Counted from the stretch's first letter, positions 33,026-42,060 are shown. The stretch: 47,658 nucleotides of DNA from an uncultured Spirochaetaceae bacterium (GCA_900315435.1 OMYY01000020.1:1-47658); one strand, 5' to 3'. The notes: generated from the letters alone by a model not told the origin. Numbers and translations: made by a program.

Positions 33026-34528
33026 TCACATCTCCTTGTACTTGGTTTCAAGGTATCGGGTGAAACTGGTAGCGTCAAGCGCTTTTCCGCTCACCGTCTT
33101 GATCAGCGTGGCGGGGTCGAGCCCCATGCCGTATTGCCACACATGCTCGCCCAGCCACCGGACAATCGGCTGCCACTGCCCGCTTGCCAGGATACGGTCG
33201 GTGTCGAGCTCCCCTCGGAGCGCATCCCAGATTTGCGCGCCATACAGGTTGCCCAAGGCGTAGGAAGGGAAATAGCCGATGGAACCACCTGCCCAATGGA
33301 CATCCTGCAGACAGCCGAGGGCGTCGTCAGTGGGACGAATGCCCAACAGTTGCTCGCTGAGCTTGTTCCAGGCTTCAGGCACCTCATCCACGGAAAGACT
33401 CCCTTTCACCAGCTGCTTCTCGATTTCGTACCGCAACATGATGTGCAGCACATAGCAGACCTCATCGCTGTTGGTGCGGATACAGCCCGGCTGCACCTTG
33501 TTGACCGCCCGGTAGAACTGGTCGAAGCCGATCCCCTCGAGTTGCGTGGCAAACCGCTTTTGAAACGAAGGCCACAGCGCAAGCAGGAAGGGACGGCTAC
33601 GTCCGATGATGTTCTCCCAAAGGCGAGACTGGCTCTCGTGCAGCGCGTAGCTGGCGCCACCGGCGATGGTGGTTCCCTTCTGCCTGCCCGTCGAGGCCCA
33701 CTGCTCATACAGCGCATGACCGCTTTCGTGGACCGTGCTGTAGAAGGAGTCCATGACACTGGGATCCGTATAGCGGGTGGTGATGCGCACATCCTCTTCT
33801 CCGAGGGTCGAGGTAAAGGGATGGGCGCTCGTCCCCACCAAGCCACGGCTGAAGTCGAATCCCATCGCCTCCATCACCTCCCGCTGCAAGGCCTGCTGCG
33901 CCTCGACAGGATAGGTTTTCCGAAGGAAGGAATCGTCGATGGCAGGAGCATGGGCAATGATGTCGCGGACAGGTTCCAGCAAGGGAGCGAACAGCGCGTC
34001 GATCCAAGCTTCACTCGCCCCCTCCTCGTAGTCGTCCAACAACACGTCGTACAACCCCTGGCCCGGCTTCCGGCAACAGGAGGCACGTTCCTTCTGCAGG
34101 TCGAGGATACGCTGGAACGTCGGAGCGAACAGCTTCCAATCCTTCTTGCTGCGGGCCTCAAGCCAAACCGTATACCCCTTGGTAGTCTCCTCGCTGATGG
34201 CAGCGACGAGGGAGGAAGGGACTACATGGGCCTTGCGGTACTCCTGGCCACGCAGGCGGATGATCGCACGCAGGAAAGGATCCGAAGCATCTCCCCCAGG
34301 ATTGGCCTCGCTCGCCCCCACCGCCTCCAGGATCTCCCCCATCAAGGGCGAGGTAGCCAACTCGTGCATCCCGCTCTTGATGTATCCCATCTGACGGCCA
34401 CGCTCGTCACTCGCCTTGGCCGGAGCGTAGAGCTCCTGGTCCCATTCCAATATGGCGCCGATATGGCCGAGCAGGGTAATCTCCCGGTCAATCGCCTCAA
34501 TCTGTCTGTAAGCCTCTTCTTTCCGCAT
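33026..34528 (-). CDS. M32 family metallocarboxypeptidase (Taq type)
   Basis: A 500-residue M32 carboxypeptidase of normal length. Family motifs are HPF (236-238), DxRxT (246-250), the zinc motif HESGH (267-271) and LQDVHWAGGSIGYFPSYALG near 405-425. It releases C-terminal residues from peptides in the cytoplasm. The start at 34528 follows GGGGG. The frame to 34702 has no homology. It is first in the operon with pgsA and the sugar kinase. The operon's functional logic is not obvious. Confidence 0.93.
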   Translation of the reverse strand: MRKEEAYRQIEAIDREITLLGHIGAILEWDQELYAPAKASDERGRQMGYIKSGMHELATSPLMGEILEAVGASEANPGGDASDPFLRAIIRLRGQEYRKAHVVPSSLVAAISEETTKGYTVWLEARSKKDWKLFAPTFQRILDLQKERASCCRKPGQGLYDVLLDDYEEGASEAWIDALFAPLLEPVRDIIAHAPAIDDSFLRKTYPVEAQQALQREVMEAMGFDFSRGLVGTSAHPFTSTLGEEDVRITTRYTDPSVMDSFYSTVHESGHALYEQWASTGRQKGTTIAGGASYALHESQSRLWENIIGRSRPFLLALWPSFQKRFATQLEGIGFDQFYRAVNKVQPGCIRTNSDEVCYVLHIMLRYEIEKQLVKGSLSVDEVPEAWNKLSEQLLGIRPTDDALGCLQDVHWAGGSIGYFPSYALGNLYGAQIWDALRGELDTDRILASGQWQPIVRWLGEHVWQYGMGLDPATLIKTVSGKALDATSFTRYLETKYKEM

Positions 34529-34664
34529 GGCCCCCATTGTAGGCGGTTGCGCGCCGGAGGAACACCCCCGGCGGAAGGTTTTCCATGCAAAGGGGCAGGA
34601 GACCGGTTGACCCAAGAACGCACAGCGCGGTGAAGTGTTCTCCTTTGGTCTCCCGGAACAGGAA

Positions 34665-34694
34665 ACCACCCCATGCCATGAGGCACAGGGTGGT
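34665..34694 (-). terminator. Terminator of thrS
   Basis: In the minus-strand RNA, ACCACCCUGUGCC pairs with GGCAUGGGGUGGU (13 pairs, two G-U) around a UCAU loop, then UU. The two G-U pairs become C-A mismatches on the other strand, so the hairpin is specific to the thrS direction. It lies 25 bases after the thrS stop. Confidence 0.85.
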
Positions 34695-34718
34695 CTCTTC
34701 ACTTACGCAGGGAGCAGG

Positions 34719-36497
34719 TTACTGCAAGTCCGCGGGAACCTCGTCGATCAGGTTGAGCGAATATTCCTCGTTCATCTTCTTGCAGATCTTGAGGAACGTA
34801 TCCAGCGGCAGGTTCTGCATGCGCTTCTGCGTGCCACGGATGTTGACGCTGACGGTGCGGTTCTGCACCTCCTGGTCGCCGATGATGACCGTATAGGGGT
34901 CCTTCATCGTCTTGAACTGCTTGATCTTCTCCTTCATGTTGCGGTCGGTGTAATCGGCCTCGACACGGATGCGGTTCTTCCACAGCAGGTCATAGACCTC
35001 CTTGGCGTACGCATTGTGCTCCGGACGGATCGGCACCAGGCCAACCTGGAACGGGTTGAGCCAGAAGGGGAAATCACCCTTGAAGTTCTCGATCAGAATG
35101 CCGATGAAACGCTCCAGGGACCCGAAGATGGCGCGGTGGATCATGACCGGCATCTTCTGGCTTCCATCCTTGGCCACATACTTCATGTTGAAGTTCAGCG
35201 GAAGCTGGAAGTCCAGCTGGATCGTGCCCATCTGCCACTCGCGGCCAAGACAATCACGCATCTTCAAATCGATCTTCGGCCCATAGAAGGCACCGTCACC
35301 CTCGTTGATCTCGAAGTTGCCCTCGCCGTACTTCTTGGCAAGAATCGCCTTCAGGTCCTTCTCTGCCTGGTCCCAGACCTTGATGTCGCCCATGTAGTCG
35401 GCAGGTCTGGTGGAAAGCTCGGCCTTGTAGGTCAGACCGAACGTACCGTAAATCTGCTCGGCGATATCCATGATGTCGCTGATCTCGTCACCAATCTGTT
35501 CCTCGGACAGCAGGATATGGGCATCGTCCTGGTGGAACATCTGCACGCGGAACAAGCCGTTGAGCGTGCCGCTCTTCTCCTTGCGATGCACCGGATCAAC
35601 CTGGCTGATCCGAAGCGGCAGTTCCTTGTACGAGCGCAGCGAATGCATGTAGACCTTGATCGCGTTGGGGCAGTTCATCGGCTTCAGGCCGTAGATGTTG
35701 TTCTTGTCCTCCTCGACCAGGAACATGTTGTCCTTGTAGTGGGCCCAGTGGCCGCTCGTCTCCCACAACTGCTTGGAATTGAGCACAGGAGCGGAAATCT
35801 CGTTGTAACCGTGCTGCTCGTGGATGCGTCTCCAGAAGTCCAGCAGGGCATTGTAGCTCTTCAGGCCGCGGGGCAGGAAGTAAGGCATGCCCGGGGCAGT
35901 CTCGTCGAACATGAAGATGCCAAGCTCGGGGCCGATCTTCTTATGGTCTCGCTCCATAGCCTCGCGGATCAGGTTCAGATGGTCCTTCAGCTGCTTCTGG
36001 TCAGGGAAGGCGTAGCAGTAGATCCTCTGCAACTGGTCGTTCTTCTCGTCGCCCCTCCAGTAGGCGCCGGCGACGCTCTTGATCTTGAAGGCGGCGCCGA
36101 GCAGTTCCTGGCTATTGGAGACATGCGGTCCCCTGCAGAGGTCGACGAAATCGTCTCCCGTATAGTAGACGGAAATCGTCTCGTCCGCGGGAAGGTCCTT
36201 GATCAGCTCAACCTTGTACTTCTGGTCGGCAAAAATCTTCAGCGCCTCTTCCTTGGAGACGACCTTGCGCGTCCAGTTCTCCTTGCGCTTGAGAATCTCG
36301 TGCATCTTGTCCTCGATGGCCTTGAAATCATCGGTGGTCACAGGACGGGGCAGCTGGAAATCGTAGTAGAATCCATCATCAATCTGGGGTCCGATGGCAA
36401 TCTGGACGTGCTCGCGTCCGAAAATCTCCATCACGGCTTTTGCCATCACATGGGACAGTGAATGGCGGTATACCTGCAAATACGCTTCTTTATCCAT
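34719..36497 (-). CDS. thrS: Threonyl-tRNA synthetase, lacking the N-terminal TGS domain
   Basis: A 592-residue class II synthetase. The editing domain starts almost at once (HSLSHVMAK, HxxxH near 12-16; DLCRGPHVSNS near 109-119). The catalytic core has PMNCPNAIKVYMHSL and VQMFHQDDAHI, with zinc ligands Cys, His and a later His. Motif 3 is IHRAIFGSLERFIGI, and the anticodon domain fills the C-terminus. Relative to the roughly 640-residue E. coli enzyme, the leading TGS domain is missing, which I recall as common in spirochaetes. Expression is under the T-box at 36500-36790. Confidence 0.97.
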   Translation of the reverse strand: MDKEAYLQVYRHSLSHVMAKAVMEIFGREHVQIAIGPQIDDGFYYDFQLPRPVTTDDFKAIEDKMHEILKRKENWTRKVVSKEEALKIFADQKYKVELIKDLPADETISVYYTGDDFVDLCRGPHVSNSQELLGAAFKIKSVAGAYWRGDEKNDQLQRIYCYAFPDQKQLKDHLNLIREAMERDHKKIGPELGIFMFDETAPGMPYFLPRGLKSYNALLDFWRRIHEQHGYNEISAPVLNSKQLWETSGHWAHYKDNMFLVEEDKNNIYGLKPMNCPNAIKVYMHSLRSYKELPLRISQVDPVHRKEKSGTLNGLFRVQMFHQDDAHILLSEEQIGDEISDIMDIAEQIYGTFGLTYKAELSTRPADYMGDIKVWDQAEKDLKAILAKKYGEGNFEINEGDGAFYGPKIDLKMRDCLGREWQMGTIQLDFQLPLNFNMKYVAKDGSQKMPVMIHRAIFGSLERFIGILIENFKGDFPFWLNPFQVGLVPIRPEHNAYAKEVYDLLWKNRIRVEADYTDRNMKEKIKQFKTMKDPYTVIIGDQEVQNRTVSVNIRGTQKRMQNLPLDTFLKICKKMNEEYSLNLIDEVPADLQ

Positions 36498-36499
36498 TT

Positions 36500-36790
36500 T
36501 GCGTCTCCTTCAAGCATAGAAAAAAGCCTTCATGCCTGCGTCACTGCAACAGGCATCAGCCGTATTGCAAGGACGAAAGCATCAAGGCTTCCGCGGTTCC
36601 ACCCTGCTTCTCTCTGGGAGAGCACTCATGTCTGGCCACTACGCAGGTCGTCTCGATCCAACTACTGGTTGCCGTTCGAAGGATGACTCGGAAGGGGTTT
36701 TCACCGGATACCCGCCAAAGCCCTCTCAACCAATGGAGCCTCTCTCTGTGGTGGCACATCCGACTACTCGTCTTCGTCTCAGTCGTTGTC
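36500..36790 (-). promoter_or_regulatory. T-box riboswitch controlling thrS
   Basis: The minus-strand leader has the T-box landmarks in order. Stem I has GACGAGTAGTCGG, CAGAGAGAGGCTCC and GGTTGAGAGGG motifs. A specifier region GGTGAAAACCCC is compatible with an ACC threonine codon. The antiterminator core AGGGTGGAACCGCGG is at 36591-36605. A terminator pairs AAGCCTTGATGC (36579-36590) with GCATGAAGGCTT (36524-36535) before a run of T (36520-36525). Uncharged tRNA-Thr would stabilise the antiterminator and allow thrS transcription. Exact specifier placement needs a structural model. Confidence 0.92.
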
Positions 36791-36793
36791 TGA

Positions 36794-36822
36794 ACAATGC
36801 ACTTGTTTCCCAAATAAGTCAA
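36794..36822 (-). promoter_or_regulatory. thrS promoter
   Basis: TTGACT (36817-36822) and CATTGT (36794-36799) on the minus strand with a 17-base spacer. Transcription would begin near 36787, just before stem I of the T-box. The -10 is weak (3/6). Confidence 0.55.
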
Positions 36823-36860
36823 GAGGGACCACCAGGTCCTTGCATCACAAGCAAAAAGCT

Positions 36861-37322
36861 TCAGGAAAGGTGGGCGGTGACCACCTGGGCCGCCTTCTCC
36901 AGCAGAGAGGCGTCCTCCCCTGTGAAGCGTCCAAGGCTGGTCGAGTCCAGATCCAGGACGCCAATCAGGGTTCCGTCCACCATCAGAGGAACGACCATCT
37001 CGCTCCGGCTGGCCGAGTCGCAGGCGATATGGCCGGGAAACTGGTGCACATCAGGCACCACGATCGTCCGCTCCCTGACAGCAGCCGTCCCGCAGACCCC
37101 TTTGCCCAGAGCGATCTTCGTACAGGCGACCTTGCCTTGAAAAGGACCCAGGTAGAGGTGTCCGCCCCGACGCAGGTAGAAACCCACCCAGCTGACGTCG
37201 GGCAACCGCTCAAAGAGGTAGGCGCTGGCATTGGACAGCACCGTCATCATACGAAACGGGTCTCCCTCCCCGCCCGAAAGCAAGGAAGAGAGACCAGCGA
37301 GAAACGAGTCGCGACCGGTCAT
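36861..37322 (-). CDS. msrC: Free methionine-(R)-sulfoxide reductase (GAF domain)
   Basis: A 153-residue single GAF-domain protein. It has the fRMsr catalytic pattern: FQGKVACTKIALGKGVCGTA (near 61-80, two cysteines), then GHIACDSASRSEMVVPL (near 107-123, third cysteine). This matches the E. coli YebR arrangement. It reduces free methionine-R-sulfoxide using thioredoxin. ATG 37322 overlaps the hydrogenase stop (ATGA), so it is co-translated with the hydrogenase. The frame extending to 37748 merely reads through that gene. An oxidative-repair enzyme in a hydrogenase operon is a notable pairing. Confidence 0.92.
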   Translation of the reverse strand: MTGRDSFLAGLSSLLSGGEGDPFRMMTVLSNASAYLFERLPDVSWVGFYLRRGGHLYLGPFQGKVACTKIALGKGVCGTAAVRERTIVVPDVHQFPGHIACDSASRSEMVVPLMVDGTLIGVLDLDSTSLGRFTGEDASLLEKAAQVVTAHLS

Positions 37323-38767
37323 TTCGTCATCGACTTGACCGGAGTCGCAGCCTTGTTGCCGCCACGCAGCCTGAGAGCCACCTGCGGCTTGACGATGCAG
37401 CCGGGACCGCCGATACAGCCGCCCTCGCAACACATTACCTCGATGATGTCGGCATCCGGCTTGCGCTTTTCCCAGACCTTCATCAAGGTATAGACCTTCT
37501 TGTCCACACCGTTGAGGTCCATCACCTTCGGCTCGGGACCATGGTATCGGCGCATGACACTGGAGATGACACCATTGGAGACGGCGAATCCGCGACAGTC
37601 GCTGAACGTCTTGTCGTCGCCCAAATCTGCCGGCTGCATCTCGCGGACATCGATATCCTTGGCCATGAAGATGGCCGCCAGCTCGCTGAAGGTGATCACG
37701 CCGTCGACGTTCGGGTCTCTGGCAGCCTCGATCTTCTTCGCGAAGCAAGGACCGATGAAGACCGAGAAGGCTCCGGGATTCTCCTTGCGGACGATTTCAC
37801 CGGTGTATGCCATCGGAGTCTTCGCGTCGCTCCGTCTGCCACGCATATAGGGAAGCAGCTTGTTACCGATTTCCAGGTAGGCGGAACAACAGCTGGTGGT
37901 CATCCACTCGCCCTTCGCCATCCGCTCCTCAAGCTCCTTGGCCTCGTTGATGCTCGTCACTTCCGCTCCACGGGACACCTCGACGACACGGGAGAAACCG
38001 ACCTTCAGCAGAGCGGCGACAATCTGGGCCAGTGTACCCGGGAACTGTCCCTCGATCGCGGGAGCGATCATGGCGACGACCGGCTGGTCGCTGGCAAGCC
38101 TTTTCAGGACGGGGAACAGGCCACTGCGCTCGACGATGGCGCCGAACGGACAGGAACTGGCGCAGCGGCCACAGGAAATGCAGTGCTTGTGGTCGATCTC
38201 CACGTACCCCTTCTCGTTTTTCTTCACACAGCCGACGGGGCAGGCAGCCTCGCAGGGAACAGGAATATGGATGATCGCCGTATAAGGGCAGACCTCCTTG
38301 CACTTGCCGCAACGGACGCAGCGGTCCGTGTTGATGTGGGCCTTGCCGGTGGTAAAATCAATCGCGTCACGCGGACAGTTGGCAGTACAAGGACGGGCGA
38401 AACAACCACGGCACTGGTCGGTGACACGATACTGCTCTGGAGGGCATCCATAGCAACCGGTGCTGATGGTGGTCAACATCGGGGCGGCGGGCTGGTCCTT
38501 CTCCAGCACCTCCTTCACATAGGCGGAAAGGGGTTTCATCTCGTCATCGAAGCGCTCGATGTCGATGCCCATCATCGCCATGATGCGGTAGCGGAGCATG
38601 GCTCGTTCCTTGTAGATGCAACAGCGGTTCGGAACACGGTCCTTGGGAATGATGACCACAGGAATCTTGTCGACATCCTCGACAAGCGTACCTTTGAAGA
38701 ACGACTTGATGACCTCGGTCTCAAGCCTACGTTTCATGAATGTGAACTGGTTGTTGATCTCAAGCAT
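37319..38767 (-). CDS. Monomeric FeFe hydrogenase, group B-like
   Basis: A 482-residue iron-sulfur protein. Several [4Fe-4S] motifs lie at 105-131, 150-160, 172-180 and 196-206. The H-cluster signatures are TSCCSAY (291-297, Ser in place of the usual Pro of TSCCP), GPCFAKKIEA (339-348) and EVMCCEGGCIGGPG (443-456, fitting ExMxCxxGC). This suggests a catalytic or group B enzyme of H2 metabolism; turnover direction is unknown. Its start overlaps the ferredoxin gene by 8 bases (GGAGG site). It is downstream of the sensory-type hydrogenase and phosphatase. Confidence 0.85.
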   Translation of the reverse strand: MLEINNQFTFMKRRLETEVIKSFFKGTLVEDVDKIPVVIIPKDRVPNRCCIYKERAMLRYRIMAMMGIDIERFDDEMKPLSAYVKEVLEKDQPAAPMLTTISTGCYGCPPEQYRVTDQCRGCFARPCTANCPRDAIDFTTGKAHINTDRCVRCGKCKEVCPYTAIIHIPVPCEAACPVGCVKKNEKGYVEIDHKHCISCGRCASSCPFGAIVERSGLFPVLKRLASDQPVVAMIAPAIEGQFPGTLAQIVAALLKVGFSRVVEVSRGAEVTSINEAKELEERMAKGEWMTTSCCSAYLEIGNKLLPYMRGRRSDAKTPMAYTGEIVRKENPGAFSVFIGPCFAKKIEAARDPNVDGVITFSELAAIFMAKDIDVREMQPADLGDDKTFSDCRGFAVSNGVISSVMRRYHGPEPKVMDLNGVDKKVYTLMKVWEKRKPDADIIEVMCCEGGCIGGPGCIVKPQVALRLRGGNKAATPVKSMTK

Positions 38768-39035
38768 TCACGGCCTCCGACAGCAACTTGATGAAACGAT
38801 CCTGCGTCACGTTGCCGTATACCTTGCCGTCTATGGAAACATACGGGGGCTTGTCGTTCTCGCCAGCGGCGACATGCTTGCACACGTCCAGGCAGGAAGA
38901 GCCCTCAATCTCACAACGCTCGACAATCTCAGGATCGAGGAAGTCGTTGTACAACAACAGATCCGCTCCTCCCTGCACGAAACAGGCAGTCCCGACGCAG
39001 ATCTTCACGTCCACTTTCTTTTTCTGCATAGCCAT
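38760..39035 (-). CDS. Thioredoxin-like [2Fe-2S] ferredoxin
   Basis: A 91-residue NuoE/HydC-like ferredoxin with VKICVGTACFVQGG (Cys-x4-Cys) and, further on, GSSCLDVCKH (Cys-x3-Cys). It probably carries electrons to or from the hydrogenase encoded next. The start at 39035 has AAGGAAAG; a second ATG lies two codons on. It is one of two such proteins in the operon. Confidence 0.9.
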   Translation of the reverse strand: MAMQKKKVDVKICVGTACFVQGGADLLLYNDFLDPEIVERCEIEGSSCLDVCKHVAAGENDKPPYVSIDGKVYGNVTQDRFIKLLSEAVNA

Positions 39036-39049
39036 CTTTCCTTCCCCCG

Positions 39050-40243
39050 TCAGATATACTCCAGCGAGGTTTCCTTCAAATACATATCTTCCAAATCCTT
39101 GCGGATTCTGGCAACCATCGTCCGTCTGATTCCGATTTCCGCCGGAATGTTCGGGTCCTGGTGGGCCTCGTTGATCTTCGTGCCGACAATGAACGAAACC
39201 TGGTCGCTGTCCAGCAAAAGGCGGACAAACCGCTTGACGGCGTCGTCGGGAAGCTGGTCCCTCGGCGTCCTCTGTTCCAGCACCTTCGCCACCTTGCTCA
39301 ACGTCAGCATACCTTCCGTCACCAAATCGACACCCTCCATGGAGCTCATGGGGGGGACGTCCTTGCTCCAGTGGGTCATGTCCACTTTCAACGGCGCGTG
39401 GAAGAGCCGGCTGACAATCAGGGCGGTAGTACCGCCACTGACAATCTTCTTTCCTTGGAAGGAACGGATCTTCTCCCCAAGAATCTCGTCGCTCTCCTTG
39501 CTGAACGGGGGCCCGGTCACCACCAAGGTCCGTCTCGGCTTGCGCACGTAGACCACAGCGCACGTTATATCATCCTTTGACGACAGTCCGTCAAGGTTAT
39601 ATGCGTGCTGGACGATTGCTTTCGCCAGGTCATGGCTGGCGATATCGGGATCTTTTGCGATCTGGTCCTTGGCGAAGGCTCGCACTCCCGACAAACGCCA
39701 TCCCAAGGGGAGGGCGCTGCCCATGCCGCTCTGCGTCACTCCGTCGCTGAACATGATCAGACGGTCCCCATAGCCCATCGGGAACGAGGAACGCTTGACG
39801 ATCTCCTGCTTGAAGGCCCCAGGCCGTTTCAGGTCGATGTTCTCCCTGTCCCAGACAATCTCCTCGCTATCGTGGAAGCGCAGGGCGCTGGGATTGTCGT
39901 ACTCGACGAGCGAGACCTGGATATCCTTCATGGACGGAAACCGGATGTCGGCGATCGTGAAGGTCGAATAGCTGATCTTCCTCTCCTTGCAGACCGGCAA
40001 CGTGTTCATGATGATCTTGGCGCTGTTGTTCAGGTCCATGCCGCCAAAGGAGAGCTTGTGGGCCATATGGGCGGTCAGGGACGCGAGCACATTGGCCTTC
40101 ACCCCGCTGCCCAGCCCATCGCTCAAAGTCGCGACAATCTGGTGGCTTCCCGGGTTTTTGGAAAGCAGGAAGACGTCGCCACCGATCTTCTGGTCGTGCT
40201 TGTAGATCTGATAATAGTCCACATCGATGAAGATATCGTTCAT
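39050..40243 (-). CDS. SpoIIE/PP2C-type phosphatase of the hydrogenase operon
   Basis: A 397-residue protein. Residues 1-235 form a SpoIIE-type PPM phosphatase with metal Asp in ATLSDGLGSGVKAN (near 38-51), MFSDGVTQSG (near 164-173) and a final KDDITCAVV. The C-terminal 160 residues form a second domain (RRTLVVTGPPFSKESDEILG; GGTTALIVSRLF) with no recognised enzyme motif. Phosphatases of this kind are encoded next to PAS-containing group C FeFe hydrogenases and are thought to carry out their signal. The gene overlaps the hydrogenase stop by 4 bases. Confidence 0.88.
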   Translation of the reverse strand: MNDIFIDVDYYQIYKHDQKIGGDVFLLSKNPGSHQIVATLSDGLGSGVKANVLASLTAHMAHKLSFGGMDLNNSAKIIMNTLPVCKERKISYSTFTIADIRFPSMKDIQVSLVEYDNPSALRFHDSEEIVWDRENIDLKRPGAFKQEIVKRSSFPMGYGDRLIMFSDGVTQSGMGSALPLGWRLSGVRAFAKDQIAKDPDIASHDLAKAIVQHAYNLDGLSSKDDITCAVVYVRKPRRTLVVTGPPFSKESDEILGEKIRSFQGKKIVSGGTTALIVSRLFHAPLKVDMTHWSKDVPPMSSMEGVDLVTEGMLTLSKVAKVLEQRTPRDQLPDDAVKRFVRLLLDSDQVSFIVGTKINEAHQDPNIPAEIGIRRTMVARIRKDLEDMYLKETSLEYI

Positions 40244-42060
40244 GTCAGGTCCTGTCCGTCATCCTTCGAAAAGCCATTGGCGTCGTCATTCTGCGTGGAA
40301 GGCACCTTGAACGCGTCAATCAGGCTGTTGAGCATGATCTCGGTGTCCGCGGCGTTCTCGCCAAGGAGGCTGGCGATCTGCTGGACGGTATTCAGGCTTT
40401 TCTGGATGACATCCTCCGCCTTCTTGACCACCGTCTCACGACGCACGGTGGGGCTCGTCACATCCTCGAACAGCGCGCCGACCAGTTGCTGGCTGCTGAC
40501 CGTGAAGAAGGTCACCCGCAGGAACTTGTCCTTGTAGTGCAGGCGGTACTGGTTGGTTTTCCCTTCGGCGTCGAACTGCTCGGTGAACTTCTCATGGAAC
40601 GGGACGAACTGCTCCAAGGGAAGGCCCTTCATCATGTTCAGCGCCTGTTCGTCCGGCTCGAAGCCAAGCTCCCCGAACAAGTCGAGGAAACCTGCGTTGC
40701 AGTCGTGGATCTTCAGCGAGTCGTCGACGATGACGACCCCCATAGGAATGGTACGGAGCAGCACATCCATCTTGCTCTGGGCCGCCTTGCGCATGTTGGT
40801 CACGCACATTTCCGGCTCCGCCATCCCGTTCAAGTAGGCAATCGCCATCTCCCTGCAGCTGTTATAGCCACACCCGCCACAGTTCAGCTCGTCCGCCTTG
40901 CTCTTCTTGCCAAGCTCCTTCAGGGCGCGGAGTATCTCGTCCTCACTGTGGGTCTCATAGACCGGCGCGACATCGACCATCTCTTCCTCACGGACACGGC
41001 CGGCGGGCTCCAAAACGCCATACCCCTCCTTGAGCAGCAACTGGATGAAATCCTCGGGCGGGACGAAGGTCTTGCCTGTAGAGACGCGTTTGGCGCTGAA
41101 CTGCTGCATCGCGCCCTTGCGGTCGGCAGGCGAGCAATCCTTGCGGGTACCCGGTCCGTTGATGCAACCACCCTCGCAGGTCAGCAACTCGAGGAAGGTC
41201 TCGCTTCCCGGACCACCTTCATCCAGATGGCGCAGGGCGCCAAGAACCTGGTCGGCCCCGGAAAGGGCAACCCCTTTCGTCTGCATCGGGTCCCTGCCCC
41301 AGGAAAGACTGGCGATCATGCCGCCCTCGACCGGGTAGAAGGTGCTTGCCCCTGCCTTGCATGGCATAAAAGGAGGCACGTCCTTCACCTCGACCTTGTC
41401 CAGACTGATGCCCTCCTCGCCCAACCACTGGCGAAGCTCGCCGAAGGTCAGGGCGAAGTCCGGGTACCCCGGACTCTGGTCGGCCTCGACCTTCTTGGCG
41501 ATGCAGGGTCCGATGAAGACGATGCCGATGTCGTTCCCATACAAATGCCTCAGGTAGGCGCTCTGGCACTGCAGTGGAGAGGGAATCGGAAGCAGGCGTT
41601 TCACGTCATTGGGAAAGTACTTGTGCACAAGCTGGACCACCGATGGACAAGCGGTGGAGATATAGGGACAGCTGCCGCCATGGGCCTTGGAGATTTCCTC
41701 GACAGAAGCGTTGACCAAAGCCGCCCCGATGGCGGTCTCGCTGACCCCGCAGAACCCCAGCCGCATCAACGCGCACAGCAGCTGGTCTCCCTTGCCGGGA
41801 AACTCGGAGACGAACGAAGGGGCAAGGGCGACAATCACGCGGCTCTTGTCCTTCATGAACTGTTTGACGCGAGCGACGTCATTGCGGACCTTCTTCGCGT
41901 GAGAAGGACATACGCCCACGCACTTGCCGCAAAAAATGCAACGATCCTTCAGCACGACGGCAGAGCCTTCATTCACCTGAATCGCTTTGACCGGGCAGCC
42001 ACGGACACACTTGTAGCAATCCCGGCACTCGGTCAGCTCCGTGTAGATTGGGTAAATCAC
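40240..42060 (-). CDS. Sensory-type FeFe hydrogenase with PAS domain (HydS, group C)
   Basis: A 606-residue protein. Two [4Fe-4S] motifs lie at 12-22 and 41-51. A hydrogenase core has STACPSVVQ (135-143, TACP rather than TSCCP), GPCIAKKVEA (184-193) and LLTCEGGCINGPG (292-304). A further cluster motif uses C394, C397, C402 and C419, and a PAS domain spans about 430-540. The H-domain with altered first motif, the extra cluster and the PAS domain together define putative H2-sensing group C enzymes. The start is GTG 42060, overlapping the preceding stop, with GGGGAGG very close. Output probably goes to the SpoIIE-type phosphatase downstream. Confidence 0.9.
   Translation of the reverse strand: MIYPIYTELTECRDCYKCVRGCPVKAIQVNEGSAVVLKDRCIFCGKCVGVCPSHAKKVRNDVARVKQFMKDKSRVIVALAPSFVSEFPGKGDQLLCALMRLGFCGVSETAIGAALVNASVEEISKAHGGSCPYISTACPSVVQLVHKYFPNDVKRLLPIPSPLQCQSAYLRHLYGNDIGIVFIGPCIAKKVEADQSPGYPDFALTFGELRQWLGEEGISLDKVEVKDVPPFMPCKAGASTFYPVEGGMIASLSWGRDPMQTKGVALSGADQVLGALRHLDEGGPGSETFLELLTCEGGCINGPGTRKDCSPADRKGAMQQFSAKRVSTGKTFVPPEDFIQLLLKEGYGVLEPAGRVREEEMVDVAPVYETHSEDEILRALKELGKKSKADELNCGGCGYNSCREMAIAYLNGMAEPEMCVTNMRKAAQSKMDVLLRTIPMGVVIVDDSLKIHDCNAGFLDLFGELGFEPDEQALNMMKGLPLEQFVPFHEKFTEQFDAEGKTNQYRLHYKDKFLRVTFFTVSSQQLVGALFEDVTSPTVRRETVVKKAEDVIQKSLNTVQQIASLLGENAADTEIMLNSLIDAFKVPSTQNDDANGFSKDDGQDLT

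Noticed and set aside
36824-36840. Terminator after msrC (GGACC-TGGT-GGTCC)
   Set aside because: The stem is only five pairs with no T run, so it is too weak to call.
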